From Paraburkholderia phosphatilytica (GTDB taxonomy: Bacteria > Pseudomonadota > Gammaproteobacteria > Burkholderiales > Burkholderiaceae), in contig NZ_QQOA01000008.1 of NCBI RefSeq assembly GCF_003443895.1, positions 183,703-247,702 on the forward strand: a stretch of DNA of 64,000 nucleotides, written 5' to 3'. Under the pieces are notes generated by a model. It had not been told where the DNA came from. It ran no database searches and worked only from the letters and a program-made list of their open reading frames with translations. How positions within the stretch are numbered: position 1 is the first letter of the stretch; each line of letters starts with the position of its first letter. Shown piece by piece: positions 17,807 through 26,584 of this stretch. Both the position numbers and the translations under genes were made by a program.

Positions 17807-18727
17807 ATGTCCAACCTCATCGCCCAGCCGCCCACGGCGGCGCGGCGCGTGCGTCTGTGGCCGCGCTCGCCGGCATTCTGGTTTCTCGCGCCGGCGGTGT
17901 TCGTGCTCGCGGCGATCGGCATCTATCCGACGCTGCTCGCGCTGTACAACTCGTTTCATCACTACAACCTCACCGATCTCGCGTCGGGTACGCCATTCGT
18001 CGGCATCGACAACTACGTCGCGACGCTGACCGACCCGTCGTTCTGGGGCGCGCTCGGCCGCACCTTGCTGTTCCTGTGCCTGACGCTGCCGATCGAACTC
18101 GCGCTTGGGCTGTTTGCGGCGCTGCTGCTGCATCGCCAGGCGCTGCCGTGGATGCGCGCGATCGCACGCGTGAGCCTTGTGATTCCGATGGCGACCACCT
18201 ACGCGGTGGTTGGCCTGATCGGCCGGCTCATCTTCAACCGCCAGTTCGGTATCGTGAACTGGCTGCTCGGGTTGATCGGCATCGCGCCGCTCGACTGGCT
18301 CGGCGACCCGACGCTCGCGTTCGTGTCCGTGATGATCATGGACATCTGGCAGTGGACGCCGTTCTGCACGCTGATCCTGCTCGCGGGGCTCGCGATGGTG
18401 CCGCGCGAAGTGGAGGAGGCCGCGCGGCTCGACACGTCGCGCTGGACGATGATTCTCTGGCATCAGCAGCGGCCGTTTCTGCTGCCCGGCCTCACCGCGA
18501 TCCTGATCCTGCGCTCGGCCGACATGCTGAAGATGTTCGACGCAGTGTTCACGATGACGCGCGGCGGCCCCGGCACCGCAACCGAATTCATCAGCGTCTA
18601 TATCCAGCGCATCGGCTTCCGGCTGTTCGATCAAGGCATGGCGTCCGCACAGGCGGTGCTGCTGCTGATCCTCACGATCGTGCTCTCGCGGCTCTACATC
18701 CGCTTCATTTACCGGGAGGCAGCGTAA
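17807..18727 (+). CDS. Polyol/sugar ABC transporter permease 1
   Basis: The 306-residue MalF-type inner-membrane permease has six hydrophobic segments. The cytoplasmic EAA loop [20 protein letters not shown] contacts the ATPase. The N-terminal segment [27 protein letters not shown] and [16 protein letters not shown] [17 protein letters not shown] are typical of the family. Its TAA stop overlaps the next gene's ATG by one base. Confidence 0.95.
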   Translation: MSNLIAQPPTAARRVRLWPRSPAFWFLAPAVFVLAAIGIYPTLLALYNSFHHYNLTDLASGTPFVGIDNYVATLTDPSFWGALGRTLLFLCLTLPIELALGLFAALLLHRQALPWMRAIARVSLVIPMATTYAVVGLIGRLIFNRQFGIVNWLLGLIGIAPLDWLGDPTLAFVSVMIMDIWQWTPFCTLILLAGLAMVPREVEEAARLDTSRWTMILWHQQRPFLLPGLTAILILRSADMLKMFDAVFTMTRGGPGTATEFISVYIQRIGFRLFDQGMASAQAVLLLILTIVLSRLYIRFIYREAA

Positions 18728-19668
18728 TGCACGCGTCTTCGACGAACCCGTCCAGCGTATCCAGCACGCCAGTCGCCGCCGCCGTATCACCAGCAACGCG
18801 TGAGGTGCAGAACGACCGCGCGCAGCAGGCGCGTGCGCGACGCGGCCGCCGGCAGCGCCAGCGCGCGAACATCTGGCATTTCATCGGTCTCCTGATCGTA
18901 TTTCTGTCGTCGGTGTTCCCGTTCTACTGGATGGTGACGACGAGCCTGAAGACCCAGGCCGAAGCGCTGGCGGTGCCGCCGGTCTGGGTGTTCTCGCCGA
19001 CGCTCTCGCATTACGTGGACGCGCTCTTCCAGCACGACGTTGGCGCGAGCCTCGTGAACTCGCTGATCGTCGCGAGCAGCACGACGGTGCTCGCGATCCT
19101 GTTCGGCGCGCCGGCCGCGTACGCGCTTGCGCGCTTCGAATTCCGCGGCAAGGAAGACCTGTGGTTCTGGTTCATCTCGAACCGGATGGTGAGCCCGGTC
19201 GTGCTGGCGGTGCCGTTCTTCCTGATCGCCACGCAGCTCGATCTGGTCGATACGCACATCGTGCTGATCCTGCTGTATCTGACGTTCTCGCTGCCGATCG
19301 TCGTGTGGATCTGCACCGACCAGTTCCGCAACATTCCGGTCGAGCTCGACGAAGCCGCGCGGCTCGACGGCGCGTCGCCGTGGCGCATCTTCTGGCGCAT
19401 CAATCTGCCGCTCGCGATGCCGGGCATCGTCGTGTCCGCGATCTTCGCGTTTATTTTCTCGTGGAACGATCTGCTCTATGCGCTCGTGATGACACGCGAG
19501 GACGCGGTGACGTCGCCCGTCGCCGCGACGAGCTACATGAGCGGCTACGAGCTGCCGTGGGGCGAGATCATGGCGACCGGCACGCTGATCGTGCTGCCGA
19601 TGATCGTCTTCGCGCTGCTCGTGTCCGGCCGGCTCGTGCAGGGGCTCACAATGGGCGCGGTAAAGTAG
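18727..19668 (+). CDS. Polyol/sugar ABC transporter permease 2
   Basis: The 313-residue MalG-type permease has a long basic N-terminal tail ([12 protein letters not shown]) before the first membrane segment at about residue 50. The EAA loop is [20 protein letters not shown]. The downstream [19 protein letters not shown] block is the family hallmark. Translation is coupled to permease 1 (TAATG). The extended polar N-terminus is longer than usual. Confidence 0.95.
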   Translation: MHASSTNPSSVSSTPVAAAVSPATREVQNDRAQQARARRGRRQRQRANIWHFIGLLIVFLSSVFPFYWMVTTSLKTQAEALAVPPVWVFSPTLSHYVDALFQHDVGASLVNSLIVASSTTVLAILFGAPAAYALARFEFRGKEDLWFWFISNRMVSPVVLAVPFFLIATQLDLVDTHIVLILLYLTFSLPIVVWICTDQFRNIPVELDEAARLDGASPWRIFWRINLPLAMPGIVVSAIFAFIFSWNDLLYALVMTREDAVTSPVAATSYMSGYELPWGEIMATGTLIVLPMIVFALLVSGRLVQGLTMGAVK

Positions 19669-19701
19669 CGTTCATCCCCTTACACGTTCCGCGAGAACAC
19701 G

Positions 19702-20712
19702 ATGTCCATCGACAAACTGCCGCCGACACCTGAATCCGACATGCCGGTCGACCTCGAAGAAGAGCTGCAGGCGCGCGTTGCGTGGCACTACTACATCGGC
19801 AACCAGACGCAGCAGGAAATTGCCGAGTCGCTCGGCAGCAACCGCGTACGCGTCAACCGGTTGCTTGCCGCGGGACGCGAAGCCGGCCTCGTGCAGGTGA
19901 CGATCAACGGCCGCATCGCGCCCTGCGTCGCGCTGGAGAAAGCGCTGGTGGAGCGCTTCGAACTCGACGCCGCGGTCGTGGCGCCGACGGGGCTCAGCCA
20001 GGAGTCGAACCGCACCGCGCTTGGCGTGGGCGCGGCGCGCTATGTGGCCGGCCAGCTCGCCGATGGCATGACCGTAGGACTCGGCTGGGGTCGCACGATC
20101 CGCGCGATGCTGCGCGCGATGCCGCATCGCGGCTATGGCCAGCTCGCGGTGGTGTCGCTGCAGGGCGGCCTGTCGCATTGCCCGAGCATTAACACGTTCG
20201 ACATCGTGTCCGACTTCGCGAACCTGTGCGATGCCGACAGCCATCTGTTCGCCGCGCCGATCTATGTGAGCAGCCAGAAGGCGCGCGACGTGATCCTGCA
20301 GGAAGACGTGATTCGCGAAACCTACGAGATGGCGCGTGGCGCGGATCTCGCGATCGTCACCTGCGGCGAGCTCGCGGAGTCGCTCGTCGTACGCTACGGC
20401 ATCCGCAACAACGAGCAGGTCGACGCGCTGCGCGAGGCGGGCGCGATCGGCGACATGCTGGGTCATTTCATGGACGCGCGCGGCGAGCCGGTGCGGCATC
20501 CGTTGAACCGGCGCACGGTCGCGATCACGCTCGACGATCTGCGCAATATCCGTCATGTCGTGCTGGTTTGCGGCGGCGAGGAAAAGTACGACGTAACGCG
20601 CGCGGCGCTGATGGGCGGCTATCCGTCGGTGCTCGTCACCGATGAAGGCACCGCGCGACGTCTGTGCGACGAACCTCCACTTGGAGCCGGTCATGGACGG
20701 CGTGCGCGCTGA
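19702..20712 (+). CDS. SorC/DeoR-type sugar-binding transcriptional regulator
   Basis: The 336-residue regulator has an N-terminal HTH (AWHYYIGNQTQQEIAESLGSNRVRVNRLLAAGREAGLV) and a C-terminal SorC sugar-binding domain. The latter includes LGWGRTIRAMLRAM, VVSLQGGLS and DMLGHFMDARG. Such proteins sense phosphorylated sugars or polyols and usually repress the operon they sit in. It is the fourth gene of the polyol operon and its 3' end overlaps the next gene by 20 bp. The dyad at 16230-16249 is a candidate target. Confidence 0.92.
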   Translation: MSIDKLPPTPESDMPVDLEEELQARVAWHYYIGNQTQQEIAESLGSNRVRVNRLLAAGREAGLVQVTINGRIAPCVALEKALVERFELDAAVVAPTGLSQESNRTALGVGAARYVAGQLADGMTVGLGWGRTIRAMLRAMPHRGYGQLAVVSLQGGLSHCPSINTFDIVSDFANLCDADSHLFAAPIYVSSQKARDVILQEDVIRETYEMARGADLAIVTCGELAESLVVRYGIRNNEQVDALREAGAIGDMLGHFMDARGEPVRHPLNRRTVAITLDDLRNIRHVVLVCGGEEKYDVTRAALMGGYPSVLVTDEGTARRLCDEPPLGAGHGRRAR

Positions 20713-21475
20713 AACCGCTGGCGAAACGCGCGACGCGTTGAATGCGCGCGGCGAATTCGCGGGCAAGACCGTGCTCGTGACCGGCGCGGGCAAGGGTATC
20801 GGCCGCGCGAGCGCGCTGCTGCTCGCGGAACGCGGCGCGCATGTCGTCGCGCTGTCGCGCCAGCGGGCCGATCTCGATTCTCTGCGCGAACTTACACACT
20901 GCGAAGCGCTCGCGGTGGATCTCGCGGATATAGCAGCGACGCACGCGGCGATCGCGTCGGCGACGCCCGCGGACTTCGTCGTCAACTGCGCGGGCATCGT
21001 GGAGAGGCAGGCGTTTCTCGATACGTCTGCCGATACGTTCGACCGCACGCTCGCGGTCAACACGCGTGCGCCGCTGCTGGTCGCGCAGCAATGCGCGCGC
21101 GGCATGATCGAGCGCGGCGTGCGCGGCGCGATCGTCAACGTGTCGAGCATCGCGGCGCAGGTCGGCACGCCGCTGCATGCCGCGTATTGCGCGTCGAAAG
21201 CCGCGCTCGATGCGCTGACGCGCGTGATGGCGGTCGAGCTTGGCGCGTACGGCATTCGCGTGAACTCGGTGAACCCCGTCGTCACGCTGACGCCGATGGC
21301 GGAGAAAGTGTGGAGCGATCCCGCGCGCTCGGCGCCGATGCTCGCGCGCATTCCGCTGCAGCGCTTCGCGCAGCCCGACGACGTCGCGGAGGCGATCGCG
21401 TGGCTGCTCGGCGATGGCGCGCGGATGGTGAACGGCACCACGCTTACCGTCGACGGCGGATTTCGCGCCGGCTGA
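20693..21475 (+). CDS. SDR polyol dehydrogenase (L-xylulose reductase-like)
   Basis: The 260-residue SDR has cofactor loop TGAGKGIG, VNCAGIVERQAFLD, the serine in NVSSIAAQVGTP and YCASK. NSVNPVVTLTPMAEKVW matches the dicarbonyl/L-xylulose reductase and D-arabinitol dehydrogenase group. ATG 20693 has GGAG upstream and overlaps the regulator gene. It presumably interconverts a polyol and a ketose inside the cell. Exact substrate unknown. Confidence 0.88.
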   Translation: MDGVRAETAGETRDALNARGEFAGKTVLVTGAGKGIGRASALLLAERGAHVVALSRQRADLDSLRELTHCEALAVDLADIAATHAAIASATPADFVVNCAGIVERQAFLDTSADTFDRTLAVNTRAPLLVAQQCARGMIERGVRGAIVNVSSIAAQVGTPLHAAYCASKAALDALTRVMAVELGAYGIRVNSVNPVVTLTPMAEKVWSDPARSAPMLARIPLQRFAQPDDVAEAIAWLLGDGARMVNGTTLTVDGGFRAG

Positions 21476-21575
21476 TGTAGAGGGTTTCGACATCCCGGGG
21501 CCGGGATGATCCAGGCGCGCTGCACGCTCGTGCACGCAGCGCCATAACGCAGCAACCAGCAGAAGAGGCATCGCG

Positions 21576-22613
21576 ATGGAAGCATTGGTTCTCGAGGAGG
21601 CGCGGCGCATCAGTCTGCGTCCGTTCACGCTGCCGCAGGTGGTCGGTCCGCGCGACGTGCGCATCCGCATTCATACGGTGGGTATCTGCGGTAGCGACAT
21701 TCACTACTATCAGCACGGCCGCATTGGGCCGTTCGTCGTCAACGAGCCGATGGTGCTAGGTCACGAGGCATCGGGCACGGTCGTCGAAGTCGGCGACGAA
21801 GTCTCGCATCTGAAGCCGGGCGACCGCGTGTGCATGGAACCCGGTGTGCCCGACATGGAATCGCGCGCGTCGCGCGAAGGGCTTTACAACCTCGATCCGA
21901 AGGTACGCTTCTGGGCGACGCCGCCCGTGCATGGTTGCCTCGCGCCGTTCGTCGTGCATCCGGCCGCGTTCACGTACAAGCTGCCCGACAACGTCAGCTT
22001 CGCGGAAGGCGCGATCGTCGAGCCGCTGTCCATCGGCCTGCAGGCGGCGAAGAAAGCGGCGATCAAGCCCGGCGACGTGGCGGTCGTGCTCGGCGCGGGC
22101 ACGATCGGCATGATGTGCGCGCTCGCCGCGCTCGCAGGGGGTTGCAGCCGTGCGATCGTCTGCGATCTCGTCGACGAGAAGCTCACGCTGATCGGCGGCG
22201 TGCAGGGCGTGACGACCGTCAATATCCGCGAGCGCGCGCCGCTCGATGCCGTGAAGGAACTGACCGACGGCTGGGGCGCGGACGTCGTGTTCGAAGCGAG
22301 CGGCAACGAGAAAGCGTTCGACGGCATCGTGGATCTGCTGTGTCCGGGCGGCTGCCTCGTGCTGGTCGGCATGCCGCAGAAAGCGGTGCCGATCGATATC
22401 GTCGCGGTGCAGATCAAGGAAGCGCGCATCGAATCGGTCTTCCGTTACGCGAACATCTTCCCGCGCGCGATCCAGCTGATCGCGTCGGGCCGCATCGACG
22501 TGAAGCCGTTCATCTCGCGCACCTTCCCGTTCGCGGACGGCATCAAGGCGTTCGAAGAGGCTTCGAGCGGCAATCCGAACGACGTGAAGGTGCAGATCGT
22601 GCTTGAAGAATAG
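21576..22613 (+). CDS. Xylitol dehydrogenase-like MDR without structural zinc site
   Basis: The 345-residue medium-chain dehydrogenase retains catalytic zinc ligands in [26 protein letters not shown] and IVEPL. The NAD loop is [21 protein letters not shown] is the xylitol/sorbitol dehydrogenase signature. The usual four-cysteine lobe between them is replaced ([15 protein letters not shown] has no Cys), so the structural zinc must be absent. It ends the polyol operon, 100 bp after the SDR gene, and would oxidise the imported polyol at C2. Confidence 0.9.
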   Translation: MEALVLEEARRISLRPFTLPQVVGPRDVRIRIHTVGICGSDIHYYQHGRIGPFVVNEPMVLGHEASGTVVEVGDEVSHLKPGDRVCMEPGVPDMESRASREGLYNLDPKVRFWATPPVHGCLAPFVVHPAAFTYKLPDNVSFAEGAIVEPLSIGLQAAKKAAIKPGDVAVVLGAGTIGMMCALAALAGGCSRAIVCDLVDEKLTLIGGVQGVTTVNIRERAPLDAVKELTDGWGADVVFEASGNEKAFDGIVDLLCPGGCLVLVGMPQKAVPIDIVAVQIKEARIESVFRYANIFPRAIQLIASGRIDVKPFISRTFPFADGIKAFEEASSGNPNDVKVQIVLEE

Positions 22614-22645
22614 GCAGGGCGTGTTGCGAAGCGCCGGGACGCCGC

Positions 22646-23296
22646 TCAGCGCTTCGGTTTCGAGCGGCGTTTCCGGAACAGCAGGACCGCGCCCATCGCC
22701 ACGATCGCCAGCACCACCAGCGTGGTGATCGGCACCACGGTCAGGCTGCTCGTGGTGTCGACGGTCATCTTACCCGCCGCGGGTGCCGCGCTAGCCGTCG
22801 CACTTGCCGCCGCATCCGACGCAACCGCCTGCGGCACCGCGACGCCGAACGCGCTGCCTTGCCGGAACACCGGCACGCCCGACGCCTGCTGGCTTGCCGC
22901 ACTGGCGGCACTAGCCGCTAAGGCAGCAGAGGCGCCCGAAGCCGGCGCCGTCATCGAAGCCGGCCCGATCGCCTCCGATGCCGTGATCGCACGCGCAACC
23001 CCCGGGCTCTGAAGAGTCCTGGCGATTTCACTCCACGCCGCGAACACACCATCCATGCAATGCGGGTCCCGGCATGCATCGCGCCGTCGTTGCCAGTCCG
23101 CCAGAACATTCGACGCCAGCTTGCCTTGCTGGATCATTTTCTGCTGCTGCCCGTAGATGTCCTCGTACTCGTGATTCAGGATCGCGTAGTCGCACACGAC
23201 CTGTTGACCGGGCTGCTGGGTCCGGTCGCACTGGATGTCCGTTGCCCACGCCCCGACGCTGAAAAACAGCAGGGCAATCGCGATCGCTTGTCTCAT
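22646..23296 (-). CDS. LprI-like secreted protein with C-terminal membrane anchor
   Basis: The 216-residue protein has a signal peptide (residues 1-18, ending WA). Its N-domain has four cysteines in the LprI lysozyme-inhibitor pattern (IQCDRTQQ, VVCDYAILNHEYEDIYGQQQ, WQRRRDACRDPHCM). An Ala/Ser/Pro-rich linker of about 90 residues, one membrane helix (VVPITTLVVLAIVAMGAVLLF) and a basic tail KRRSKPKR follow. I prefer ATG 23296 over GTG 23308 because AAGG lies six bases before it. It could protect against lysozyme or act at the cell envelope; the family link is moderate. Confidence 0.7.
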   Translation of the reverse strand: MRQAIAIALLFFSVGAWATDIQCDRTQQPGQQVVCDYAILNHEYEDIYGQQQKMIQQGKLASNVLADWQRRRDACRDPHCMDGVFAAWSEIARTLQSPGVARAITASEAIGPASMTAPASGASAALAASAASAASQQASGVPVFRQGSAFGVAVPQAVASDAAASATASAAPAAGKMTVDTTSSLTVVPITTLVVLAIVAMGAVLLFRKRRSKPKR

Positions 23297-23481
23297 GGTG
23301 CCTTGCACAAAAGTTGACTTTTAGCCCCTACGGGCTTACCCCGATGCAAAAAAGTATCAGTCGGCGGTCTTATTTTCAGTGGTGTAAGCGTACCGGCGCA
23401 GCTAATTTTCCGTCTATGGCGAGCGCCGGACGGCAAGCGCGCCGCACAGAAGAACAGGCCGCCGGAGCAGGAGGATGACAC

Positions 23482-24441
23482 ATGCAAGCCACTCACGATG
23501 AAACGACACGCAAGGATTCGCGACGCGCGAAGATCGACCAGCCGGATCTCGAGCTGGTGGCCGTGCCGCGCGACGAGTCGTTCAAGGTCTGGTCGCATGG
23601 CTATCCGTACCGCACGGTGCGCTGGCATTTCCATCCCGAGTACGAGATCCACCTCATCACGTCGACCACGGGCAAGTACTTCGTCGGCGACTATATCGGC
23701 AACTTCCAGCCCGGCAACCTGGTGATGATGGGCTCGAACCTGCCGCACAACTGGGTGAGCAGCGTGCCCGCCGGCGAGCGCGTGGACGAGCGGTGCCTCG
23801 TGCTGCAGTTCGATGCCGCGTTCATCGCGCGCACGATCGAAGCCTTTCCGGAATTCCGGCGCGTGGAGGCGTTGCTCGATGCATCCCGCTGGGGTCTGCT
23901 GTTCACGCCGGAGACCGGCGCCGCCGCCGAACCGATCCTGCGCGAGATGCTGTCCGCGCAGGGACTGCGCCGCATCATCCTGTGCATCGCACTGTTCGAT
24001 CTGCTCGCGCAGAGCGCCGAACCTGTGAAGCTGGCGAGCGCCGCGTATCGCGCGGACCCGTCGCGCTATGCCGGCACGCGTATCAACCATGTGCTTGCCT
24101 TCATCGGCAAGAACCTGTCGCAGGAACTGCGCGAAACGGAACTGGCCGAGCTGTCGGGCCAGAGCGTCAGCGCGTTCTCGCGCTACTTTCGCCGCCATAC
24201 CGGCGTGCCTTTCGTGCAGTACGTGAACCGCCTGCGCATCAATCTCGCGTGTCAGCTCCTGATGTCGGGAGAACTGACGATCACCGAAATCTGCTATCAG
24301 GTCGGCTTCAACAACCTGTCGAACTTCAATCGCCAGTTCCTGTTGCTGAAGGAGATGTCGCCTTCGCGCTGGCGAACGTATCAGCAGCTCAACGCGGCCA
24401 GCGCGACCGAATCCGCTGACGTCGCGGAGGCGCCCGGCTAG
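23482..24441 (+). CDS. AraC-family regulator of the ribitol operon
   Basis: The 319-residue protein has an N-terminal cupin (RWHFHPEYEIHLITSTTGKYFVGD) that would hold the polyol. A C-terminal double HTH follows (SQELRETELAELSGQSVSAFSRYFRRHTG and LMSGELTITEICYQVGFNNLSNFNRQFL). It lies 183 bp upstream of the binding-protein gene on the same strand and is the obvious activator of the ABC-rbtD-kinase genes. The spacer includes a perfect hairpin at 24533-24563. Confidence 0.92.
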   Translation: MQATHDETTRKDSRRAKIDQPDLELVAVPRDESFKVWSHGYPYRTVRWHFHPEYEIHLITSTTGKYFVGDYIGNFQPGNLVMMGSNLPHNWVSSVPAGERVDERCLVLQFDAAFIARTIEAFPEFRRVEALLDASRWGLLFTPETGAAAEPILREMLSAQGLRRIILCIALFDLLAQSAEPVKLASAAYRADPSRYAGTRINHVLAFIGKNLSQELRETELAELSGQSVSAFSRYFRRHTGVPFVQYVNRLRINLACQLLMSGELTITEICYQVGFNNLSNFNRQFLLLKEMSPSRWRTYQQLNAASATESADVAEAPG

Positions 24442-24532
24442 CGCGCGTTCCCGACCGAGATCCCGTAGTCGCATGCCCGAACCGGCCAGGGCGTTGGCCC
24501 GGCTCGCCCCTGCGTTCGCGGTTTTCGTACCG

Positions 24533-24563
24533 GTCCGGCTGCACACATCGCACGCAGCCGGAC
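24533..24563 (+). promoter_or_regulatory. Inverted repeat between araC-type gene and ribitol transporter genes
   Basis: GTCCGGCTGC and GCAGCCGGAC form a perfect 10-bp stem around an 11-nt loop, 61 bp before the binding-protein ATG. It could end the regulator transcript or serve as an operator; no T-run follows. Confidence 0.5.
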
Positions 24564-24624
24564 GATGGCAGTACCCGCACCACCCGCACTCAAAGGTCTT
24601 TCCAACCAACAACGGAGACATGCA

Positions 24625-25683
24625 ATGACCAGACTGTCCAACTCTTTGATGGCCGTCGCCCTGCTGAGCCTCGGGCTCGTGAGCAGCACGGCCGCGTTTG
24701 CGGCGCCGAGCGGCACGGTCGCGTTCCTGATGCCCGATCAGGCATCGACGCGCTACGAGCAGCACGATTTCCCGGGCTTCAAGGCGGAGATGGCGAAGCT
24801 GTGCGCCGACTGCAAGGTGCTCTACCAGAACGCGAACGCCGATGCATCGCAGCAGCAGCAACAGTTCAACTCGGTGATCGCGCAGGGCGCGAAAGTGATC
24901 GTGCTCGATCCGGTGGATTCGACCGCGGCTGCTTCGCTCGTGCATATGGCGCAGAGCCAGGGCATCAAGGTCATCGCTTACGACCGGCCGGTGCCGTCCA
25001 CGCCCGCCGACTATTACGTGTCGTTCGACAACGAGCAGATCGGCAAGTCGATCGCGCAGTCGCTCGTGCAGCACATGAAGGACACGGGCGTTGCCGCGAG
25101 CAAGGGCGGCGTGCTCGAAGTGAACGGCTCGCCGACCGATGCGGCCGCGGGGCTGATCAAGAAGGGCATTCACGAAGGCCTTGAAGGCAGCGGCTACAAG
25201 ACGCTCGCCGAGTACGACACGCCCGAGTGGGCGCCGCCGAAGGCCCAGCAATGGGTGAGCGGACAGATCACGCGGTTCCGCACGCAGATCGTCGGCGTGG
25301 TGGCGGCCAACGACGGCACGGCCGGCGGCACCATCGCCGCGTTCAAGGCGGCAGGCGTGAACCCGGTGCCGCCCGTGACCGGCAACGACGCGACGCTGGC
25401 AGGCCTGCAGCTGATCATCGCGGGCGATCAGTACAACACGATCCTGAAGCCGAGCGAGATCGTCGCGGGCGCGGCGGCGAAGGTGGCCGTCGGCTTCCTG
25501 ACGGGCCAGGCGCCGAAGGGCGAAACGACGCTCTTCAAGACGCCGACGCAGCTCTTCAAGCCGACCGTGATCACCGCGCAGAACCTGAAGGCGGAAGTGG
25601 TCGACAAGGGCATCGCGACTGCGAAGGACCTGTGCTCGGGCCGCTATGCGGACGGCTGCAAGAAGCTCGGGATCGCTAACTGA
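24625..25683 (+). CDS. Ribitol ABC transporter substrate-binding protein
   Basis: The 352-residue protein has a signal peptide ending AFA (about residue 27) and the periplasmic sugar-binding fold (Peripla_BP_4). Blocks include VAFLMPDQASTRYEQHDFPGF, QQQFNSVIAQGAKVIVLDPVD, VIAYDRPV and YVSFDNEQIGKSIAQ. These are XylF/RbsB-like. A GGAGACATGCA leader supports ATG 24625. Being followed by an ATPase, a permease, ribitol dehydrogenase and ribulokinase genes makes ribitol the likely ligand. Confidence 0.92.
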   Translation: MTRLSNSLMAVALLSLGLVSSTAAFAAPSGTVAFLMPDQASTRYEQHDFPGFKAEMAKLCADCKVLYQNANADASQQQQQFNSVIAQGAKVIVLDPVDSTAAASLVHMAQSQGIKVIAYDRPVPSTPADYYVSFDNEQIGKSIAQSLVQHMKDTGVAASKGGVLEVNGSPTDAAAGLIKKGIHEGLEGSGYKTLAEYDTPEWAPPKAQQWVSGQITRFRTQIVGVVAANDGTAGGTIAAFKAAGVNPVPPVTGNDATLAGLQLIIAGDQYNTILKPSEIVAGAAAKVAVGFLTGQAPKGETTLFKTPTQLFKPTVITAQNLKAEVVDKGIATAKDLCSGRYADGCKKLGIAN

Positions 25684-25717
25684 TCGGTGGCGACTGACGC
25701 CGTGCAACGCTTGACGG

Positions 25718-25739
25718 GACCCGGCGGCGATGCCGGGTC
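25718..25739 (+). terminator. Hairpin between ribitol-binding protein and ATPase genes
   Basis: GACCCGGC and GCCGGGTC form a perfect 8-bp stem with a 6-nt loop, 35 bp after the binding-protein stop and 28 bp before the ATPase ATG. No T-run follows. As in the polyol operon, it may raise binding-protein output relative to the membrane parts. Confidence 0.55.
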
Positions 25740-25767
25740 TCACTGAACGACAGGAGGGGTCCGTCCC

Positions 25768-26574
25768 ATGTCCGAAAACTCCACGACACGCGCGAAGGCC
25801 GGCGAGCTGGTGCTGAGCCTGCGCGGCATCTCGAAGCACTTCGGGGCGGTGTCGGCGCTGACCGACATCGAGCTCGACGTGCATGCCGGCGAAGTGGTCG
25901 CCCTCGTCGGCGACAACGGGGCCGGCAAATCGACGCTGGTGAAGATCCTCGCCGGCGTGCATCAGCCGAGCGCCGGCACGATCACCTTCGGCGGGCAGCA
26001 GGTTGCGCTGTCCGATCCGGGTACGGCGCTCGACCTCGGCATCGCGACAGTGTTTCAGGACCTCGCGCTGTGCGAGAACCTGGATGTGGTCGCGAACATC
26101 TTCCTGGGCCGCGAGCTGAGTCCGATGCGGCTCGACGAGGTCACGATGGAAGTGCGCGCATGGACGCTGCTGAACGAGCTTTCCGCGCGTATTCCGAGTG
26201 TGCGGGACGTGGTCGCGTCGCTGTCCGGCGGTCAGCGGCAGACGGTGGCGATCGCGCGCTCGCTGCTGCTGGACCCGAAGCTGATCATGCTCGACGAGCC
26301 CACGGCGGCGCTGGGCGTCGCGCAGACGGCCGAGGTGCTGAACCTGATCGAGCGGGTACGCGACCGCGGCCACGCGGTGATCATGATCAGCCACAACATG
26401 GAGGACGTGCGCGCCGTCGCGGACCGCATCGTGGTGCTGCGACTCGGCCGCAACAACGGCGTGTTCTATCCCGATTCGTCGAACGCGGAGCTGGTGGCCG
26501 CCATTACCGGCGCGACCGAGAACGCGGTGTCGCGCCGCGCCGGACGCCGCCAGGGGCAACAGCATGTCCAGTAA
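25768..26574 (+). CDS. Ribitol ABC transporter ATP-binding protein (single domain)
   Basis: The 268-residue ATPase has Walker A GDNGAGKST, signature LSGGQRQTVAIARSLL, Walker B LIMLDEPTAALG and ISHNMEDV. Most RbsA/XylG-type importers use a fused double ATPase of about 500 residues. This one has a single domain, as in FrcA-type systems, so two copies must pair. The membrane-recognition part FQDLALCENLDVVANIFLGRE is typical of this subfamily. Confidence 0.93.
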   Translation: MSENSTTRAKAGELVLSLRGISKHFGAVSALTDIELDVHAGEVVALVGDNGAGKSTLVKILAGVHQPSAGTITFGGQQVALSDPGTALDLGIATVFQDLALCENLDVVANIFLGRELSPMRLDEVTMEVRAWTLLNELSARIPSVRDVVASLSGGQRQTVAIARSLLLDPKLIMLDEPTAALGVAQTAEVLNLIERVRDRGHAVIMISHNMEDVRAVADRIVVLRLGRNNGVFYPDSSNAELVAAITGATENAVSRRAGRRQGQQHVQ

Positions 26575-26584
26575 AGGAACGATC

